The position numbers were made by a program, and so were the translations under genes. From Sphingopyxis sp. LK2115 (GTDB taxonomy: Bacteria > Pseudomonadota > Alphaproteobacteria > Sphingomonadales > Sphingomonadaceae), in the NCBI RefSeq assembly GCF_014595975.1, contig NZ_JABWGQ010000035.1, forward strand, positions 1 through 64,000: a stretch of DNA of 64,000 nt, written 5' to 3'. Of the stretch, positions 32,064 through 42,026 are shown piece by piece. Positions within the stretch are counted from its first letter, which is position 1. Every line of letters begins with the position of its first letter. The notes under the pieces are model-generated. The model saw only the letters and a program-made list of their open reading frames with translations. It was not told where the DNA came from and searched no databases.

Positions 32064-33356
32064 ATGAGCCTTCTGGACAAGGATCGCATCTTCACCAATC
32101 TTTACGGCTTCCAGCCGTGGAACCTCAAATCCGCGCAGATGCGCGGCGATTGGGACAATACCAGGGACCTGATGAAGCGCGGCCAGGACGCGATCATCGA
32201 GGAGATCAAGGCGTCGGGGCTGCGCGGCCGCGGCGGCGCGGGCTTTCCGACCGGGCTCAAATGGAGCTTCATGCCAAAGGAGCCGCGCGAAGACCGTCCG
32301 AGCTTCCTCGTCATCAACGCCGACGAATCCGAGCCGGGTAGCTGCAAGGACCGCGAAATCATCCGCCACGATCCGCACAAGCTGATCGAAGGCGCATTGA
32401 TCGCGGGTTTTGCGATGCGCGCGCGCGCCGCCTATATCTATATACGCGGCGAGTTCATCCGCGAGGCCGAGACATTGTTCGCGGCAGTGCAGGAGGCGTA
32501 TGACGCCGGGCTGCTCGGCAAGAATGCGGCGAAATCGGGTTATGATTTCGACGTTTTCGTCCACCGCGGCGCCGGGGCCTATATTTGCGGCGAAGAAACC
32601 GCGATGATCGAAAGCCTGGAGGGCAAGAAAGGCCAGCCGCGTCTGAAACCGCCGTTCCCGGCGGGCGCGGGCCTTTATGGATGCCCGACCACGGTGAACA
32701 ATGTCGAAAGCATCGCGGTCGTCCCGACGATCCTGCGGCGCGGCGCGGCGTGGTTCTCGTCCTTCGGGCGCGAGAATAACAAGGGCACCAAGCTCTTTCA
32801 GATCAGCGGCCATGTGAACAAGCCGTGTGTGGTCGAGGAAGCGATGAGCATTCCCTTCCGCGAGCTGATCGACAGGCATTGCGGCGGCATTCGCGGCGGT
32901 TGGGACAATCTGCTTGCGGTGATCCCCGGCGGTTCGTCGGTGCCGCTCGTGCCCGCGGCCGAGATCATGGATGCGCCGATGGATTTCGACGGGCTGAAGG
33001 CGCTCGGTTCGGGCCTTGGCACAGCCGCCGCCATCGTGATGGACAAGTCGACCGACATCGTCCAGGCGATCAGCCGCATCAGCTATTTCTACAAGCATGA
33101 AAGCTGCGGCCAGTGCACGCCGTGCCGCGAAGGCACCGGCTGGATGTGGCGCGTGATGGAGCGGCTGCGCACCGGCGACGCCGACATCGGCGAAATCGAC
33201 ACCTTGTTCGACGTGACCAAGCAGGTCGAAGGCCATACCATCTGTGCGCTCGGCGACGCCGCGGCGTGGCCGATCCAGGGTCTGATCCGCCATTTCCGCC
33301 CCGAACTCGAACGCCGCATCCGCGAGAATGGCGGCGCGCTGGAGGCAGCCGAATAA
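32064..33356 (+). CDS. nuoF: NADH-quinone oxidoreductase subunit F
   Basis: NuoF binds NADH, FMN and [4Fe-4S] cluster N3 and is the electron entry point. In the 430-residue protein, '[20 protein letters not shown]' is the NADH loop, '[20 protein letters not shown]' and '[20 protein letters not shown]' the FMN region, and '[20 protein letters not shown]' with the later '[16 protein letters not shown]' provides the cluster cysteines. The stop overlaps the nuoG ATG by one base. Confidence 0.97.
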   Translation: MSLLDKDRIFTNLYGFQPWNLKSAQMRGDWDNTRDLMKRGQDAIIEEIKASGLRGRGGAGFPTGLKWSFMPKEPREDRPSFLVINADESEPGSCKDREIIRHDPHKLIEGALIAGFAMRARAAYIYIRGEFIREAETLFAAVQEAYDAGLLGKNAAKSGYDFDVFVHRGAGAYICGEETAMIESLEGKKGQPRLKPPFPAGAGLYGCPTTVNNVESIAVVPTILRRGAAWFSSFGRENNKGTKLFQISGHVNKPCVVEEAMSIPFRELIDRHCGGIRGGWDNLLAVIPGGSSVPLVPAAEIMDAPMDFDGLKALGSGLGTAAAIVMDKSTDIVQAISRISYFYKHESCGQCTPCREGTGWMWRVMERLRTGDADIGEIDTLFDVTKQVEGHTICALGDAAAWPIQGLIRHFRPELERRIRENGGALEAAE

Positions 33357-35368
33357 TGCCCAAAGTCACCGTAGATGGCGTAGAACTCGACGTTCCGCAG
33401 GGCGCAACCGTCTTGCAGGCGTGCGAGATGGCGGGGAAGGAAATCCCGCGCTTCTGCTACCACGAGCGCCTGTCGATCGCGGGCAATTGCCGCATGTGCC
33501 TGGTCGAAGTGTCGCCGGGACCGCCGAAGCCGCAGGCAAGCTGCGCGCTGCCGACGGCCGAGGGGCAGGTGATCCGCACCGACAGCCCGATGGTGAAGAA
33601 GGCGCGCGAAGGGGTGATGGAGTTTTTGCTCATCAACCACCCGCTCGACTGCCCCATCTGCGATCAGGGCGGCGAATGCGACTTGCAGGACCAGTCGGTC
33701 GCTTATGGCCGCGGCGCGACGCGCTATGACGAGAACAAGCGCGCGGTGACCGAGAAATATATGGGGCCGATCGTCAAGACGGTGATGACCCGCTGCATCC
33801 AGTGCACGCGCTGTGTCCGCTTTGCGGAGGAAGTCGCGGGCGTGGAGGACATCGGCGCGATCTATCGCGGCGAGAATATGCAGATCACCTCCTATCTCGA
33901 ACGCGCGGTCGCGAGCGAGCTTTCGGGCAATATCGTCGATTTGTGCCCCGTCGGCGCGCTGACCAGCAAGCCCTATGCGTTCGAGGCGCGGCCGTGGGAA
34001 CTGACCAAGACGCTGGGCATCGACATGATGGACGCGGTTGGCACCAATGTCCGCATCGACAGCCGCGGGCGGCAGGTGCTGCGCGTGCTGCCGCGCGTCA
34101 ACGACGACGTCAACGAGGAATGGGCGAGCGACAAGACGCGCCACCATGTCGATGGCCTTGTGCGTCGCCGCCTTGATCGTCCGTTCGTGCGCAAGGACGG
34201 CCAGCTCGTCGAGGCGAGCTGGGCCGAGGCGTTCGAGGCGATCAAGGCGGTGAACGCGGGTTCGTCGGTTGCGGCGATTGCGGGCGATCTCGTCGATTGC
34301 GAGACGATGTTCGCGGCCAAAGCGTTGGTGAACGCGCTCGGCTCGTCGCTGCTCGAAGGGCGGCAGACCGGCCTTGATTACGATGTTACCAGCCTGTCGG
34401 CGGTCAATTTCAACACGACCATCGCCGAGGCCGAGAATGCCGATGTGATCCTGCTCGTCGGCACGAACCTGCGCTGGGAAGCGCCGCTGATTAACACGCG
34501 CGTCCGCAAGGCGGTGTGGAAGAAGGGGGCCAAGGTCTTTGCGATCGGGCCTGAAACCGACCTGACCTACAAGACCGAATGGCTTGGCGACGACGCGTCG
34601 CTGGTGGCGAAACTGCCCGCGCATGTGATGGAAGCGCTGAAGGGCGCCGAACGGCCAATGCTGATCTTCGGCGGCGGCGCGCTCTCGGTGCCCGGCGTTC
34701 ACGGCGCGGGGCTGGCGCTTGCCAAGGCGGTGAACGCGGTCAGGGACGGCTGGAACGGCTTCAATGTCGTGCATTTCTCGGCCGCGCGCATGGGTTCGCT
34801 GATGCTCGGCTACGGCCTGCCCGGCGGGATCAGGGATGTGATCGCAGCCAAGCCGAAGCTTGCCTTCTTCCTTGGCGCCGACGAGGTCGATTTTGCGGCG
34901 TTTGCGGAAACGTTCAAAGTCTATGTCGGCCATCATGGCGACAAGGGTGCCCATGCCGCCGACGTCATCCTGCCCGCCGCGGCGTGGACCGAAAAGGATT
35001 TCACCACCGTCAACACCGAAGGCCGCGTCCAGCGTAGCGAAAGGGCGGTGTTCGCTCCGGGCGATGCGCGCGAGGACTGGAGCATTTTCCGCGCGCTTGC
35101 CGATGCGCTTGACGTCAATGTCGGCTTCGACAGCTTCGACGAGTGCCGCGCGGCGATGATCGCGGCGGTACCCGCGCTTGGACAGGAGGGCCTTGCCGAC
35201 TATGGCTGGACGGTGCCCAAGCTGCCCGCGAAGCCCGAAGCACGCGCGATCCCGTCGCCGATCAAGGATTTCTATCTCACCAATGCCATCTGCCGCGCAT
35301 CGCCGACGATGCAGCGCTGCTCGCAAGAGCTGATCCATGGCGAAGACTTTGCGGAGGCGGCGGAATGA
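33356..35368 (+). CDS. nuoG: NADH-quinone oxidoreductase subunit G
   Basis: NuoG is the largest peripheral subunit. Residues ~1-80 are a [2Fe-2S] ferredoxin domain ('CYHERLSIAGNCRMCLVEV'). 'LLINHPLDCPICDQGGECDL' carries the His-Cys3 [4Fe-4S] cluster, and 'TRCIQCTRCVRFAEEVAGVE' with 'LCPVGALTSKPYAF' another. The rest (670 residues in total) is a molybdopterin-oxidoreductase-like domain without molybdenum. The first codon is the ATG overlapping the nuoF stop. The stop overlaps the next small gene as ATGA. Confidence 0.96.
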   Translation: MPKVTVDGVELDVPQGATVLQACEMAGKEIPRFCYHERLSIAGNCRMCLVEVSPGPPKPQASCALPTAEGQVIRTDSPMVKKAREGVMEFLLINHPLDCPICDQGGECDLQDQSVAYGRGATRYDENKRAVTEKYMGPIVKTVMTRCIQCTRCVRFAEEVAGVEDIGAIYRGENMQITSYLERAVASELSGNIVDLCPVGALTSKPYAFEARPWELTKTLGIDMMDAVGTNVRIDSRGRQVLRVLPRVNDDVNEEWASDKTRHHVDGLVRRRLDRPFVRKDGQLVEASWAEAFEAIKAVNAGSSVAAIAGDLVDCETMFAAKALVNALGSSLLEGRQTGLDYDVTSLSAVNFNTTIAEAENADVILLVGTNLRWEAPLINTRVRKAVWKKGAKVFAIGPETDLTYKTEWLGDDASLVAKLPAHVMEALKGAERPMLIFGGGALSVPGVHGAGLALAKAVNAVRDGWNGFNVVHFSAARMGSLMLGYGLPGGIRDVIAAKPKLAFFLGADEVDFAAFAETFKVYVGHHGDKGAHAADVILPAAAWTEKDFTTVNTEGRVQRSERAVFAPGDAREDWSIFRALADALDVNVGFDSFDECRAAMIAAVPALGQEGLADYGWTVPKLPAKPEARAIPSPIKDFYLTNAICRASPTMQRCSQELIHGEDFAEAAE

Positions 35369-35505
35369 CCCCGGTGCATGCTATTGCGTCCATCCTGTTC
35401 GTCGGGATGGGCTATTCGGTCTGGCGGGGTTTCAACCCCAGGGGCAGGTCAGAGAAGCCCGGCCCGCATAACGGCTGGCGCAATCAGGACGGCGCGAAGA
35501 AATGA
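35365..35505 (+). CDS. Small membrane protein between nuoG and nuoH (46 aa)
   Basis: The frame is joined to both neighbours by four-base ATGA overlaps (35365 with nuoG, 35502 with nuoH). That is the same linkage as between true nuo genes and good evidence that it is translated. It has one membrane segment ('[20 protein letters not shown]') and a basic, soluble tail ending DGAKK. It matches no standard subunit. It may be an accessory or assembly factor of the membrane arm; there is no direct evidence for this. Confidence 0.65.
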   Translation: MTPVHAIASILFVGMGYSVWRGFNPRGRSEKPGPHNGWRNQDGAKK

Positions 35506-36548
35506 CCGAGACTTTCATTTCGTGGGGCATGGACCCGAACTGGGCATGGGGCGTCGCGACGATTTGCGGCATCCTGCTCATCGCGCTGCCGTTGATGCTC
35601 GCCGTCGCGATGATCATCTATGCCGACCGCAAGATCTGGGCGGCGATCGCGCTGCGCCGCGGGCCGAATGTTGTCGGCCCATTCGGTCTGCTCCAGTCGT
35701 TCGCCGACGGGCTCAAGGTGTTCCTCCAGGAAACGATCGTCCCGTCGGGCGCCAACAAGGGCCTGTTCCTGATCGCGCCGATCATCACCTTCACAGTGGC
35801 GCTGCTCGCCTGGGCGGTGATTCCGTTCAATTCGGGCGCGGTGCTGGCCGACATCAATGTCGGGCTGCTCTACATCCTCGCCATCTCGTCGCTCGGCGTT
35901 TATGGGGTGATCCTGTCGGGCTGGGCGTCGAACTCGAAATATCCCTTCTTTTCGGCGCTCCGCGCGTCGGCGCAGATGATCAGCTATGAAGTGTCGATCG
36001 GATTTATCCTGATCGGCGTCGTGCTGTTCGCCGACAGCTTCAATATGAACGAGATCGTCAAGGCGCAGCAGGGGCACGGGCTCGGCATCGTCAACGCGTT
36101 CGGATTCAACCTGCTGCTCTTCCCGCTTGCGGTGATGTTCCTGATCTCGGCGCTCGCCGAAACCGCGCGCGCGCCGTTCGACCTGACCGAAGCGGAAAGC
36201 GAGCTCGTCGCGGGCTATCAGACCGAATATTCGTCGATGAGCTTCGCGCTGTTCTGGCTTGGCGAATATGCCAATGTCCTTTTGATGTGCACGCTCAACG
36301 CGGTGCTCTTCTGGGGCGGCTGGCTGCCGCCGATCGACTGGGCGCCGCTCTATGCCGTCCCCGGCATCGTCTGGCTGTTCGTGAAAATCCTGTTCTTCTT
36401 CTTCATCTTCAGCTGGGTCAAGGCGACCGTTCCACGATACCGCTATGACCAGCTGATGCGGCTGGGCTGGAAAATCTTCCTGCCGATCTCGCTGATCTGG
36501 GTGTTCCTGATCTCGGGCTATCTGATGCTGACGAGGTATGGGGCATGA
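35502..36548 (+). CDS. nuoH: NADH-quinone oxidoreductase subunit H
   Basis: NuoH links the peripheral and membrane arms and lines the quinone channel. The 348-residue protein has about eight membrane spans. '[20 protein letters not shown]', '[20 protein letters not shown]' and '[20 protein letters not shown]' are the conserved cytoplasmic loops, with the acidic residues thought to couple quinone chemistry to proton movement. It overlaps the small upstream gene and the orphan gene downstream by four bases each. Confidence 0.97.
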   Translation: MTETFISWGMDPNWAWGVATICGILLIALPLMLAVAMIIYADRKIWAAIALRRGPNVVGPFGLLQSFADGLKVFLQETIVPSGANKGLFLIAPIITFTVALLAWAVIPFNSGAVLADINVGLLYILAISSLGVYGVILSGWASNSKYPFFSALRASAQMISYEVSIGFILIGVVLFADSFNMNEIVKAQQGHGLGIVNAFGFNLLLFPLAVMFLISALAETARAPFDLTEAESELVAGYQTEYSSMSFALFWLGEYANVLLMCTLNAVLFWGGWLPPIDWAPLYAVPGIVWLFVKILFFFFIFSWVKATVPRYRYDQLMRLGWKIFLPISLIWVFLISGYLMLTRYGA

Positions 36549-37018
36549 TTGTGTCCATGCTTCTGGCTCAGGCCATGGTTGAAACCATCGACAAGCGGCC
36601 CCAACGCGCTGTGCCCGCGACGGCATTTCGTTGCACGATGCTCGCCGTCGGCGACAGCAAGGGAGTGGCTGGCCAGTTCGACCTTCATGGCACCACGCCG
36701 CTTGCACCCGAAGGCCATCAACCGAATGACGGCTTCCCCATCATCTTGGGTAGCAGCACCGGAAGCGCGCTTGCCGGACGCGGCATCACCAACCCGATTC
36801 ACAACAGTGATTGGTTTCGCGATTTTCAGATCACGCGAATTGTTGGCAGTGACCAGTATGTGATCAATCTGAAGCTGCGTCGGGAAGGACGCTCGATGGC
36901 CTATGTTACGCGGTTCGGCGATTGGCCGCCAAACGCCGCGGGAGAGCGGGAACCTTTTCGATACGACGCGGTCGGCATCTGTGTTGCCGAGTTCAATCCA
37001 AGCGAGCAGCCATCATGA
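36545..37018 (+). CDS. Unrecognised 157-aa protein inserted between nuoH and nuoI
   Basis: ATG 36545 overlaps the nuoH stop, and the TGA overlaps the nuoI ATG (37015), so this gene is fully stitched into the operon. The product begins with a short hydrophobic stretch ([13 protein letters not shown]) that is too weak for a sure signal peptide. The body is strand-rich with '[15 protein letters not shown]', '[14 protein letters not shown]' and '[20 protein letters not shown]'. No family is recognised. Codon choice looks less GC-rich at third positions than in the flanking nuo genes, suggesting later acquisition. Confidence 0.7.
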   Translation: MIVSMLLAQAMVETIDKRPQRAVPATAFRCTMLAVGDSKGVAGQFDLHGTTPLAPEGHQPNDGFPIILGSSTGSALAGRGITNPIHNSDWFRDFQITRIVGSDQYVINLKLRREGRSMAYVTRFGDWPPNAAGEREPFRYDAVGICVAEFNPSEQPS

Positions 37019-37500
37019 GTGTCAGCCACATCATCAAAAGCTTCACCCTGTGGGAGTTCGTAAAGGCGCACGCCCTCACGCTGAAATATTTCTTCAAGCC
37101 GAAAGCGACGATCAACTATCCGTTCGAGAAGAACCCGCTCAGCCCGCGTTTCCGCGGCGAACATGCGCTGCGGCGTTATCCGAACGGCGAGGAACGCTGC
37201 ATCGCGTGCAAGCTGTGCGAGGCGGTGTGCCCGGCGCAGGCGATCACGATCGAGGCCGAGCCGCGCGACGATGGTTCGCGCCGCACCACGCGCTATGACA
37301 TCGACATGACCAAGTGCATCTATTGCGGCTTTTGTCAGGAAGCCTGCCCGGTCGATGCGATCGTCGAGGGGCCGAACTTCGAGTTCGCGACCGAAACGCG
37401 CGAAGAACTGCTCTATGACAAGGCCAAGCTGCTCGCCAACGGCGACAAATGGGAACGCGCGATCGCGGCGAATCTTGCCGCCGACGCGCCCTATCGGTAA
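37015..37500 (+). CDS. nuoI: NADH-quinone oxidoreductase subunit I
   Basis: NuoI holds two [4Fe-4S] clusters (N6a, N6b) leading to N2. In the 161-residue protein, '[17 protein letters not shown]' and '[20 protein letters not shown]' are the two C-x2-C-x2-C-x3-C-P motifs. '[17 protein letters not shown]' precedes them, as in other alphaproteobacterial NuoI. It starts at 37015, overlapping the inserted orphan gene by four bases. Confidence 0.97.
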   Translation: MSVSHIIKSFTLWEFVKAHALTLKYFFKPKATINYPFEKNPLSPRFRGEHALRRYPNGEERCIACKLCEAVCPAQAITIEAEPRDDGSRRTTRYDIDMTKCIYCGFCQEACPVDAIVEGPNFEFATETREELLYDKAKLLANGDKWERAIAANLAADAPYR

Positions 37501-37512
37501 GGGCGCGCGCAC

Positions 37513-38124
37513 ATGATTCAGCTTATCGCCTTCTATCTTTTCGCGACGATCGTCATTGCGTCCGGCGCAATGGTGATCTTTGCCCGCAACCCGGTCCACA
37601 GCGTGATGTGGCTGATCCTCGCCTTCTTCAACGCGGCGGGGCTGATGCTGCTCGCCGGGGCGGAGTTCATCGCGATGCTGCTCGTCATCGTCTATGTCGG
37701 CGCGGTTGCGGTGCTGTTCCTGTTCGTCGTGATGATGCTCGACATCGATTTCGCCGAACTGCGCGCCGGTTTCGTGCGTTATCTGCCGCTTGGCGCGCTG
37801 GTCGCGATCATCCTGGCGGCCGAGCTGGTGTTCGCGGTCGGCGCATGGAACGCGGGCGGGGTTGATCTGGCCGCGCGCGCGGCGCCCGTCGTCAGCGACA
37901 AAAGCAATATCCAGCAGATCGGCGAGCTGCTCTACACGCGCTACATCTTCCTGTTCGAGGCGGCGGGTATCGTCCTGCTGGTGGCGATGATCGGCGCGAT
38001 CGTGCTGACGCACCGCCAGCGCGGCGGGGTGCGGACTCAGAATATTTCGCAGCAGGTGCGCCGTCGTCCAGAGGATGCGACGCGCCTTGTCGATCCGGGC
38101 ACCGGGCAGGGGGTTGAGCTGTGA
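37513..38124 (+). CDS. nuoJ: NADH-quinone oxidoreductase subunit J
   Basis: NuoJ is a membrane-arm subunit of 203 residues with five hydrophobic segments. These include '[20 protein letters not shown]' and '[20 protein letters not shown]', where the pi-bulge glycine/tyrosine region of transmembrane helix 3 lies. A polar C-terminal tail follows. The GTG start of nuoK overlaps the stop as GTGA. Confidence 0.96.
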   Translation: MIQLIAFYLFATIVIASGAMVIFARNPVHSVMWLILAFFNAAGLMLLAGAEFIAMLLVIVYVGAVAVLFLFVVMMLDIDFAELRAGFVRYLPLGALVAIILAAELVFAVGAWNAGGVDLAARAAPVVSDKSNIQQIGELLYTRYIFLFEAAGIVLLVAMIGAIVLTHRQRGGVRTQNISQQVRRRPEDATRLVDPGTGQGVEL

Positions 38125-38426
38125 TTTCGGTTGGCCATTATCTCGCCGTTTCGGCGGTGCTCTTCACGCTCGGCGTGCTCGGCATCTTCATCAACCGCAA
38201 GAATATCATCGTCATCCTGATGGCGATCGAGCTCATCCTGCTGGCGGTGAACATCAATCTTGTCGCGTTCAGCGCCGCGCTGGGTGACCTGGTGGGGCAG
38301 GTGTTTTCGATGTTCGTGCTGACCGTCGCTGCCGGTGAAGCGGCGATCGGCCTTGCAATCCTTGTTATCTATTTCCGCGGCCGCGGCACCATTGCCGTCG
38401 ACGATGCCAACCGGATGAAGGGGTAA
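38121..38426 (+). CDS. nuoK: NADH-quinone oxidoreductase subunit K
   Basis: NuoK is a three-helix antiporter-related membrane subunit of 101 residues. '[20 protein letters not shown]' holds the conserved glutamate of helix 2 used in proton transfer, and '[20 protein letters not shown]' the second glutamate. The start is GTG at 38121, overlapping the nuoJ TGA. NuoL follows after four bases. Confidence 0.96.
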   Translation: MISVGHYLAVSAVLFTLGVLGIFINRKNIIVILMAIELILLAVNINLVAFSAALGDLVGQVFSMFVLTVAAGEAAIGLAILVIYFRGRGTIAVDDANRMKG

Positions 38427-38430
38427 GCCG

Positions 38431-40476
38431 GTGATCCAGGCGATCGTATTCCTGCCGCTGCTCGCGGCGCTTGTCGCAGGGCTGGGCCAGCGCGCCATCG
38501 GCCCCTTTGCATCGAAGCTCGTCACGACAGGTGCGCTGTTCACCAGCTGTGCGCTCAGCTGGCCGATCTTCCTGTCCTTCGTGACGGGGACCGGTGAGGC
38601 CGAAGTCGTTACGGTGCTGCACTGGGTGTCTTCCGGCGCGCTCCAGTTCAACTGGGAGCTGCGCGTCGACACGCTGACCGCGGTAATGCTCGTCGTGATC
38701 ACCACGGTGTCGGCGCTCGTCCACCTCTATAGCTGGGGCTATATGGAAGAAGACCCGGACCAGCCGCGCTTCTTCGCCTATCTGTCGCTCTTCACCTTTG
38801 CGATGCTGATGCTGGTGACCGCGAACAATCTGGTCCAGATGTTCTTCGGTTGGGAAGGCGTCGGCCTTGCCTCCTATCTGCTCATCGGTTTCTGGTACAA
38901 GAAGCCGAGCGCCAATGCCGCCGCGATCAAGGCGTTCGTCGTCAACCGCGTCGGCGACCTTGGTTTCATGCTTGGCATTTTCGGCACCTTCCTCGTGTTC
39001 GGCACCGTTTCGATCCCGGACATTCTGGCCGCAGCGCCGGGCATGGCGGGCAGCAGCATCACCTTCCTGGGGATGCGGCTCGACACGATGACGATTCTCT
39101 GCCTGCTCCTGTTCATCGGTGCGATGGGCAAGTCGGCGCAGCTCGGCCTTCACACCTGGCTGCCCGACGCGATGGAAGGCCCGACCCCGGTGTCGGCGCT
39201 GATCCACGCCGCGACGATGGTGACCGCGGGCGTGTTCATGGTTTGCCGCCTGTCGCCGATGTTCGAGACCGCACCGATTGCGCTCGGCGTCGTCACCTTC
39301 GTCGGCGCCGCGACCTGCCTGTTTGCCGCGACCGTCGGCACGACGCAGTGGGACATCAAGCGCGTCATCGCCTATTCGACCTGTTCGCAGCTCGGTTACA
39401 TGTTCTTCGCCGCGGGCGTCGGCGCCTATGGCGCGGCGATGTTCCACCTGTTCACGCACGCCTTTTTCAAGGCTCTGTTGTTCCTGGGCGCGGGTTCGGT
39501 GATCCATGCGATGCACCATGAACAGGACATGCGCTATTATGGCGGCCTTCGGAAACATATACCGCTCACCTATTGGGCGATGATGGCAGGCACGCTGGCG
39601 ATTACCGGCGTCGGGATCGCGGGGGTCGCGGGCTTTGCGGGATTCCATTCAAAAGACGGCATCCTCGAAGCCGCATTTGCAGCGGGTGGCGGCGGCGTGA
39701 TTGCCTTCTGGGTCGGCATCTTCGCCGCGCTGCTGACAAGCTTCTATTCGTGGCGCCTCGTTTTCCTGACCTTCCACGGCAAGCCGCGCTGGGAAGAGAG
39801 CGAGCATATCCAGCACGCGGTGCATGGCGAGCATGAAGATCCGTCCGCCGAACATGCGAGCGGCAACCATGCGCCTCACCACCGGGACGCGCATGGCGAC
39901 GGCACGGCGGGTTACCACCCGCACGAGAGCCCGCTGTCGATGCTGATCCCGCTCGGCGTCCTGTCACTCGGCGCGGTGTTCGCGGGTTACGTCTTTGCGC
40001 ACCCGTTTATCTATCCGGAAGAGGGCGCAGCCTTCTGGGCGGGCAGCATCGCGTTCGACGAGCATCTGATGCACACCGCTCACGAAGTGCCGACCTGGGT
40101 GAAGTGGACCCCGTTCACCGTGATGGCGATCGGCCTGTTCCTCGCTTGGAACAGCTATGTTCGCAACACCACGCTGCCCGCGCGCTTCGTGGCGCAGTTC
40201 AGGCTGCTGCACCAGTTTCTTTACAATAAATGGTATTTCGACGAGCTCTACAACATCCTCTTCGTGAAGCCCGCCTTCTGGATCGGCCGCTTCTTCTGGA
40301 AGAAGGGTGACGAAGGCACCATCGACCGCTTCGGTCCCGATGGCGCCGCGGCGCTCGTCGCCGGGGGGACGCGGCTCGCGGTCCGGCTGCAATCGGGTTA
40401 TGTTTATGGATATGCGTTTGTGATGCTGCTCGGTCTTGTCGGCCTCGCCAGCTGGGCCATGGTGAAGTTCCTGTGA
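38431..40476 (+). CDS. nuoL: NADH-quinone oxidoreductase subunit L
   Basis: NuoL is the distal Mrp-antiporter-like proton-pumping subunit, 681 residues, with about sixteen membrane spans and the long lateral helix near the C-terminus. Conserved pieces include '[20 protein letters not shown]', '[20 protein letters not shown]', '[18 protein letters not shown]' and '[20 protein letters not shown]'. A His-rich loop near residues 465-495 contains many histidines, a frequent feature of alphaproteobacterial NuoL. The start is GTG at 38431. The stop overlaps nuoM as GTGA. Confidence 0.97.
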   Translation: MIQAIVFLPLLAALVAGLGQRAIGPFASKLVTTGALFTSCALSWPIFLSFVTGTGEAEVVTVLHWVSSGALQFNWELRVDTLTAVMLVVITTVSALVHLYSWGYMEEDPDQPRFFAYLSLFTFAMLMLVTANNLVQMFFGWEGVGLASYLLIGFWYKKPSANAAAIKAFVVNRVGDLGFMLGIFGTFLVFGTVSIPDILAAAPGMAGSSITFLGMRLDTMTILCLLLFIGAMGKSAQLGLHTWLPDAMEGPTPVSALIHAATMVTAGVFMVCRLSPMFETAPIALGVVTFVGAATCLFAATVGTTQWDIKRVIAYSTCSQLGYMFFAAGVGAYGAAMFHLFTHAFFKALLFLGAGSVIHAMHHEQDMRYYGGLRKHIPLTYWAMMAGTLAITGVGIAGVAGFAGFHSKDGILEAAFAAGGGGVIAFWVGIFAALLTSFYSWRLVFLTFHGKPRWEESEHIQHAVHGEHEDPSAEHASGNHAPHHRDAHGDGTAGYHPHESPLSMLIPLGVLSLGAVFAGYVFAHPFIYPEEGAAFWAGSIAFDEHLMHTAHEVPTWVKWTPFTVMAIGLFLAWNSYVRNTTLPARFVAQFRLLHQFLYNKWYFDELYNILFVKPAFWIGRFFWKKGDEGTIDRFGPDGAAALVAGGTRLAVRLQSGYVYGYAFVMLLGLVGLASWAMVKFL

Positions 40477-42026
40477 GCGGGCTTCCTATCCTCTCACTGA
40501 TGCTGGCGATCCCGGCGATCGGCGCCATCCTCTGCCTCTATGCCGGGGACCGCAACGCGCGCGCCATTGCGCTCGCGGCAACGCTGATCGACTTTGCGCT
40601 TGGCGTCGTGCTCTGGGCCAATTTCGATATCGGCGGCGCGCAGTGGCAGTTCACCGAACGCGCCGACCTGTTCGGGCGCTTCCAGTGGGCGCTCGGCATC
40701 GACGGCATGGCGTTGATGCTCATCATGCTCAGCGTCTTCCTGATGCCGCTCTGCATCCTTGCGAGCTGGGACGCGATCAAGCAGCGCGTCGGCCTTTACA
40801 TGGCGATGTTCCTGATCATGGAAGTCGTGATGATCGGCGTCTTCATGGCGCAGGATCTGCTGCTCTTTTATATCTTCTTCGAGGCCGGGCTGATCCCGAT
40901 GTATTTCATCATCGGCATCTGGGGCGGCGCCAACCGGATCTACGCCGCGTTCAAATTCTTCCTCTACACGCTGCTCGGTTCGGTGCTGATGCTGATCGCG
41001 ATGATCGCGATGATCGCCGAAGCGGGGACGACCGACATTCCGACGCTGCTGAACTATGATTTCCCGGCGGGAATGCAGACCTGGCTGTGGCTGGCCTTCT
41101 TTGCCAGCCTCGCGGTGAAGATGCCGATGTGGCCCGTCCACACCTGGCTTCCCGACGCGCATGTGCAGGCGCCGACCGCGGGCTCGATGATCCTTGCGGG
41201 TGTGCTCCTGAAGCTCGGCGCCTATGGCTTCCTGCGTTTCATGATGCCGATGTTCCCTGACGCTTCGGCGCAGCTGATGTGGCTGGTGTTCGGCCTGTCG
41301 ATGGTCGCGGTGGTCTATACCAGCCTTGTCGCGCTGGTGCAGAACGACATGAAAAAGCTGATCGCCTATTCGTCGGTCGCCCACATGGCCATCGTCACCG
41401 CGGGGCTCTTTGCCTTCAACCAGCAGGGAATCGAAGGCGCGCTGATCATCATGCTCAGCCATGGCGTCGTGTCGGCCGCGCTCTTCTTCTGCGTCGGCGT
41501 GATCTATGACCGGCTGCACACGCGCGAAATCGACCGCTACGGCGGGCTCGCCGTGAACATGCCGGCCTATGCGCTCTTCTTCATGCTGTTCACAATGGCG
41601 TCGATCGGCCTGCCGGGGACCAGCGGATTCGTCGGCGAGTTTCTGAGCCTGCTCGGCATTTACGAGGCGTCGAGCGTCGTCGCCTTTGTCTGCACTACGG
41701 GCATCATCCTCGGTGCCGCGTACATGCTCTATCTCTATCGCCGCGTCGTGTTCGGCGAACTGACCAAGGACGATGTGAAGGCGATGCCCGACCTCAATCC
41801 GCGCGAATGGGCGATCATGGCGCCGCTCGCCGCCGTGGCGCTGTGGATGGGCGTCTATCCCGAAAGCTTCCTCGCGCCGATGCGCGGCGACGTGACCACC
41901 GTGGTCGCGCGCCTGGCTCCGGCGAAACCCGCGGGCGATGCGCAGCTTGCCGCGGGCAAGCCCAACGCCGACGCTGCGCATGGTGAAACGGCGCACGGAT
42001 CGAGCCATGCGGGAGGCGTCCAATGA
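40473..42026 (+). CDS. nuoM: NADH-quinone oxidoreductase subunit M
   Basis: NuoM is the second antiporter-like subunit, 517 residues. '[20 protein letters not shown]' includes the conserved glutamate region of helix 5, '[20 protein letters not shown]' the helix 7 region, and '[20 protein letters not shown]' another channel segment. The C-terminus has a short polar extension rich in Ala, Gly and His. The start is GTG 40473 (coupled to nuoL), and the stop overlaps nuoN. Confidence 0.97.
   Translation: MSGLPILSLMLAIPAIGAILCLYAGDRNARAIALAATLIDFALGVVLWANFDIGGAQWQFTERADLFGRFQWALGIDGMALMLIMLSVFLMPLCILASWDAIKQRVGLYMAMFLIMEVVMIGVFMAQDLLLFYIFFEAGLIPMYFIIGIWGGANRIYAAFKFFLYTLLGSVLMLIAMIAMIAEAGTTDIPTLLNYDFPAGMQTWLWLAFFASLAVKMPMWPVHTWLPDAHVQAPTAGSMILAGVLLKLGAYGFLRFMMPMFPDASAQLMWLVFGLSMVAVVYTSLVALVQNDMKKLIAYSSVAHMAIVTAGLFAFNQQGIEGALIIMLSHGVVSAALFFCVGVIYDRLHTREIDRYGGLAVNMPAYALFFMLFTMASIGLPGTSGFVGEFLSLLGIYEASSVVAFVCTTGIILGAAYMLYLYRRVVFGELTKDDVKAMPDLNPREWAIMAPLAAVALWMGVYPESFLAPMRGDVTTVVARLAPAKPAGDAQLAAGKPNADAAHGETAHGSSHAGGVQ

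Noticed and set aside
29633-32098. An ~820-codon minus-strand open frame opposite nuoC, nuoD and nuoE
   Set aside because: It is fully antisense to conserved complex I genes and has no recognisable protein features.
39820-39920. His-rich loop in NuoL as a foreign metal-binding domain
   Set aside because: Histidine-rich insertions in this loop are common in alphaproteobacterial NuoL, and the frame and flanks are normal.
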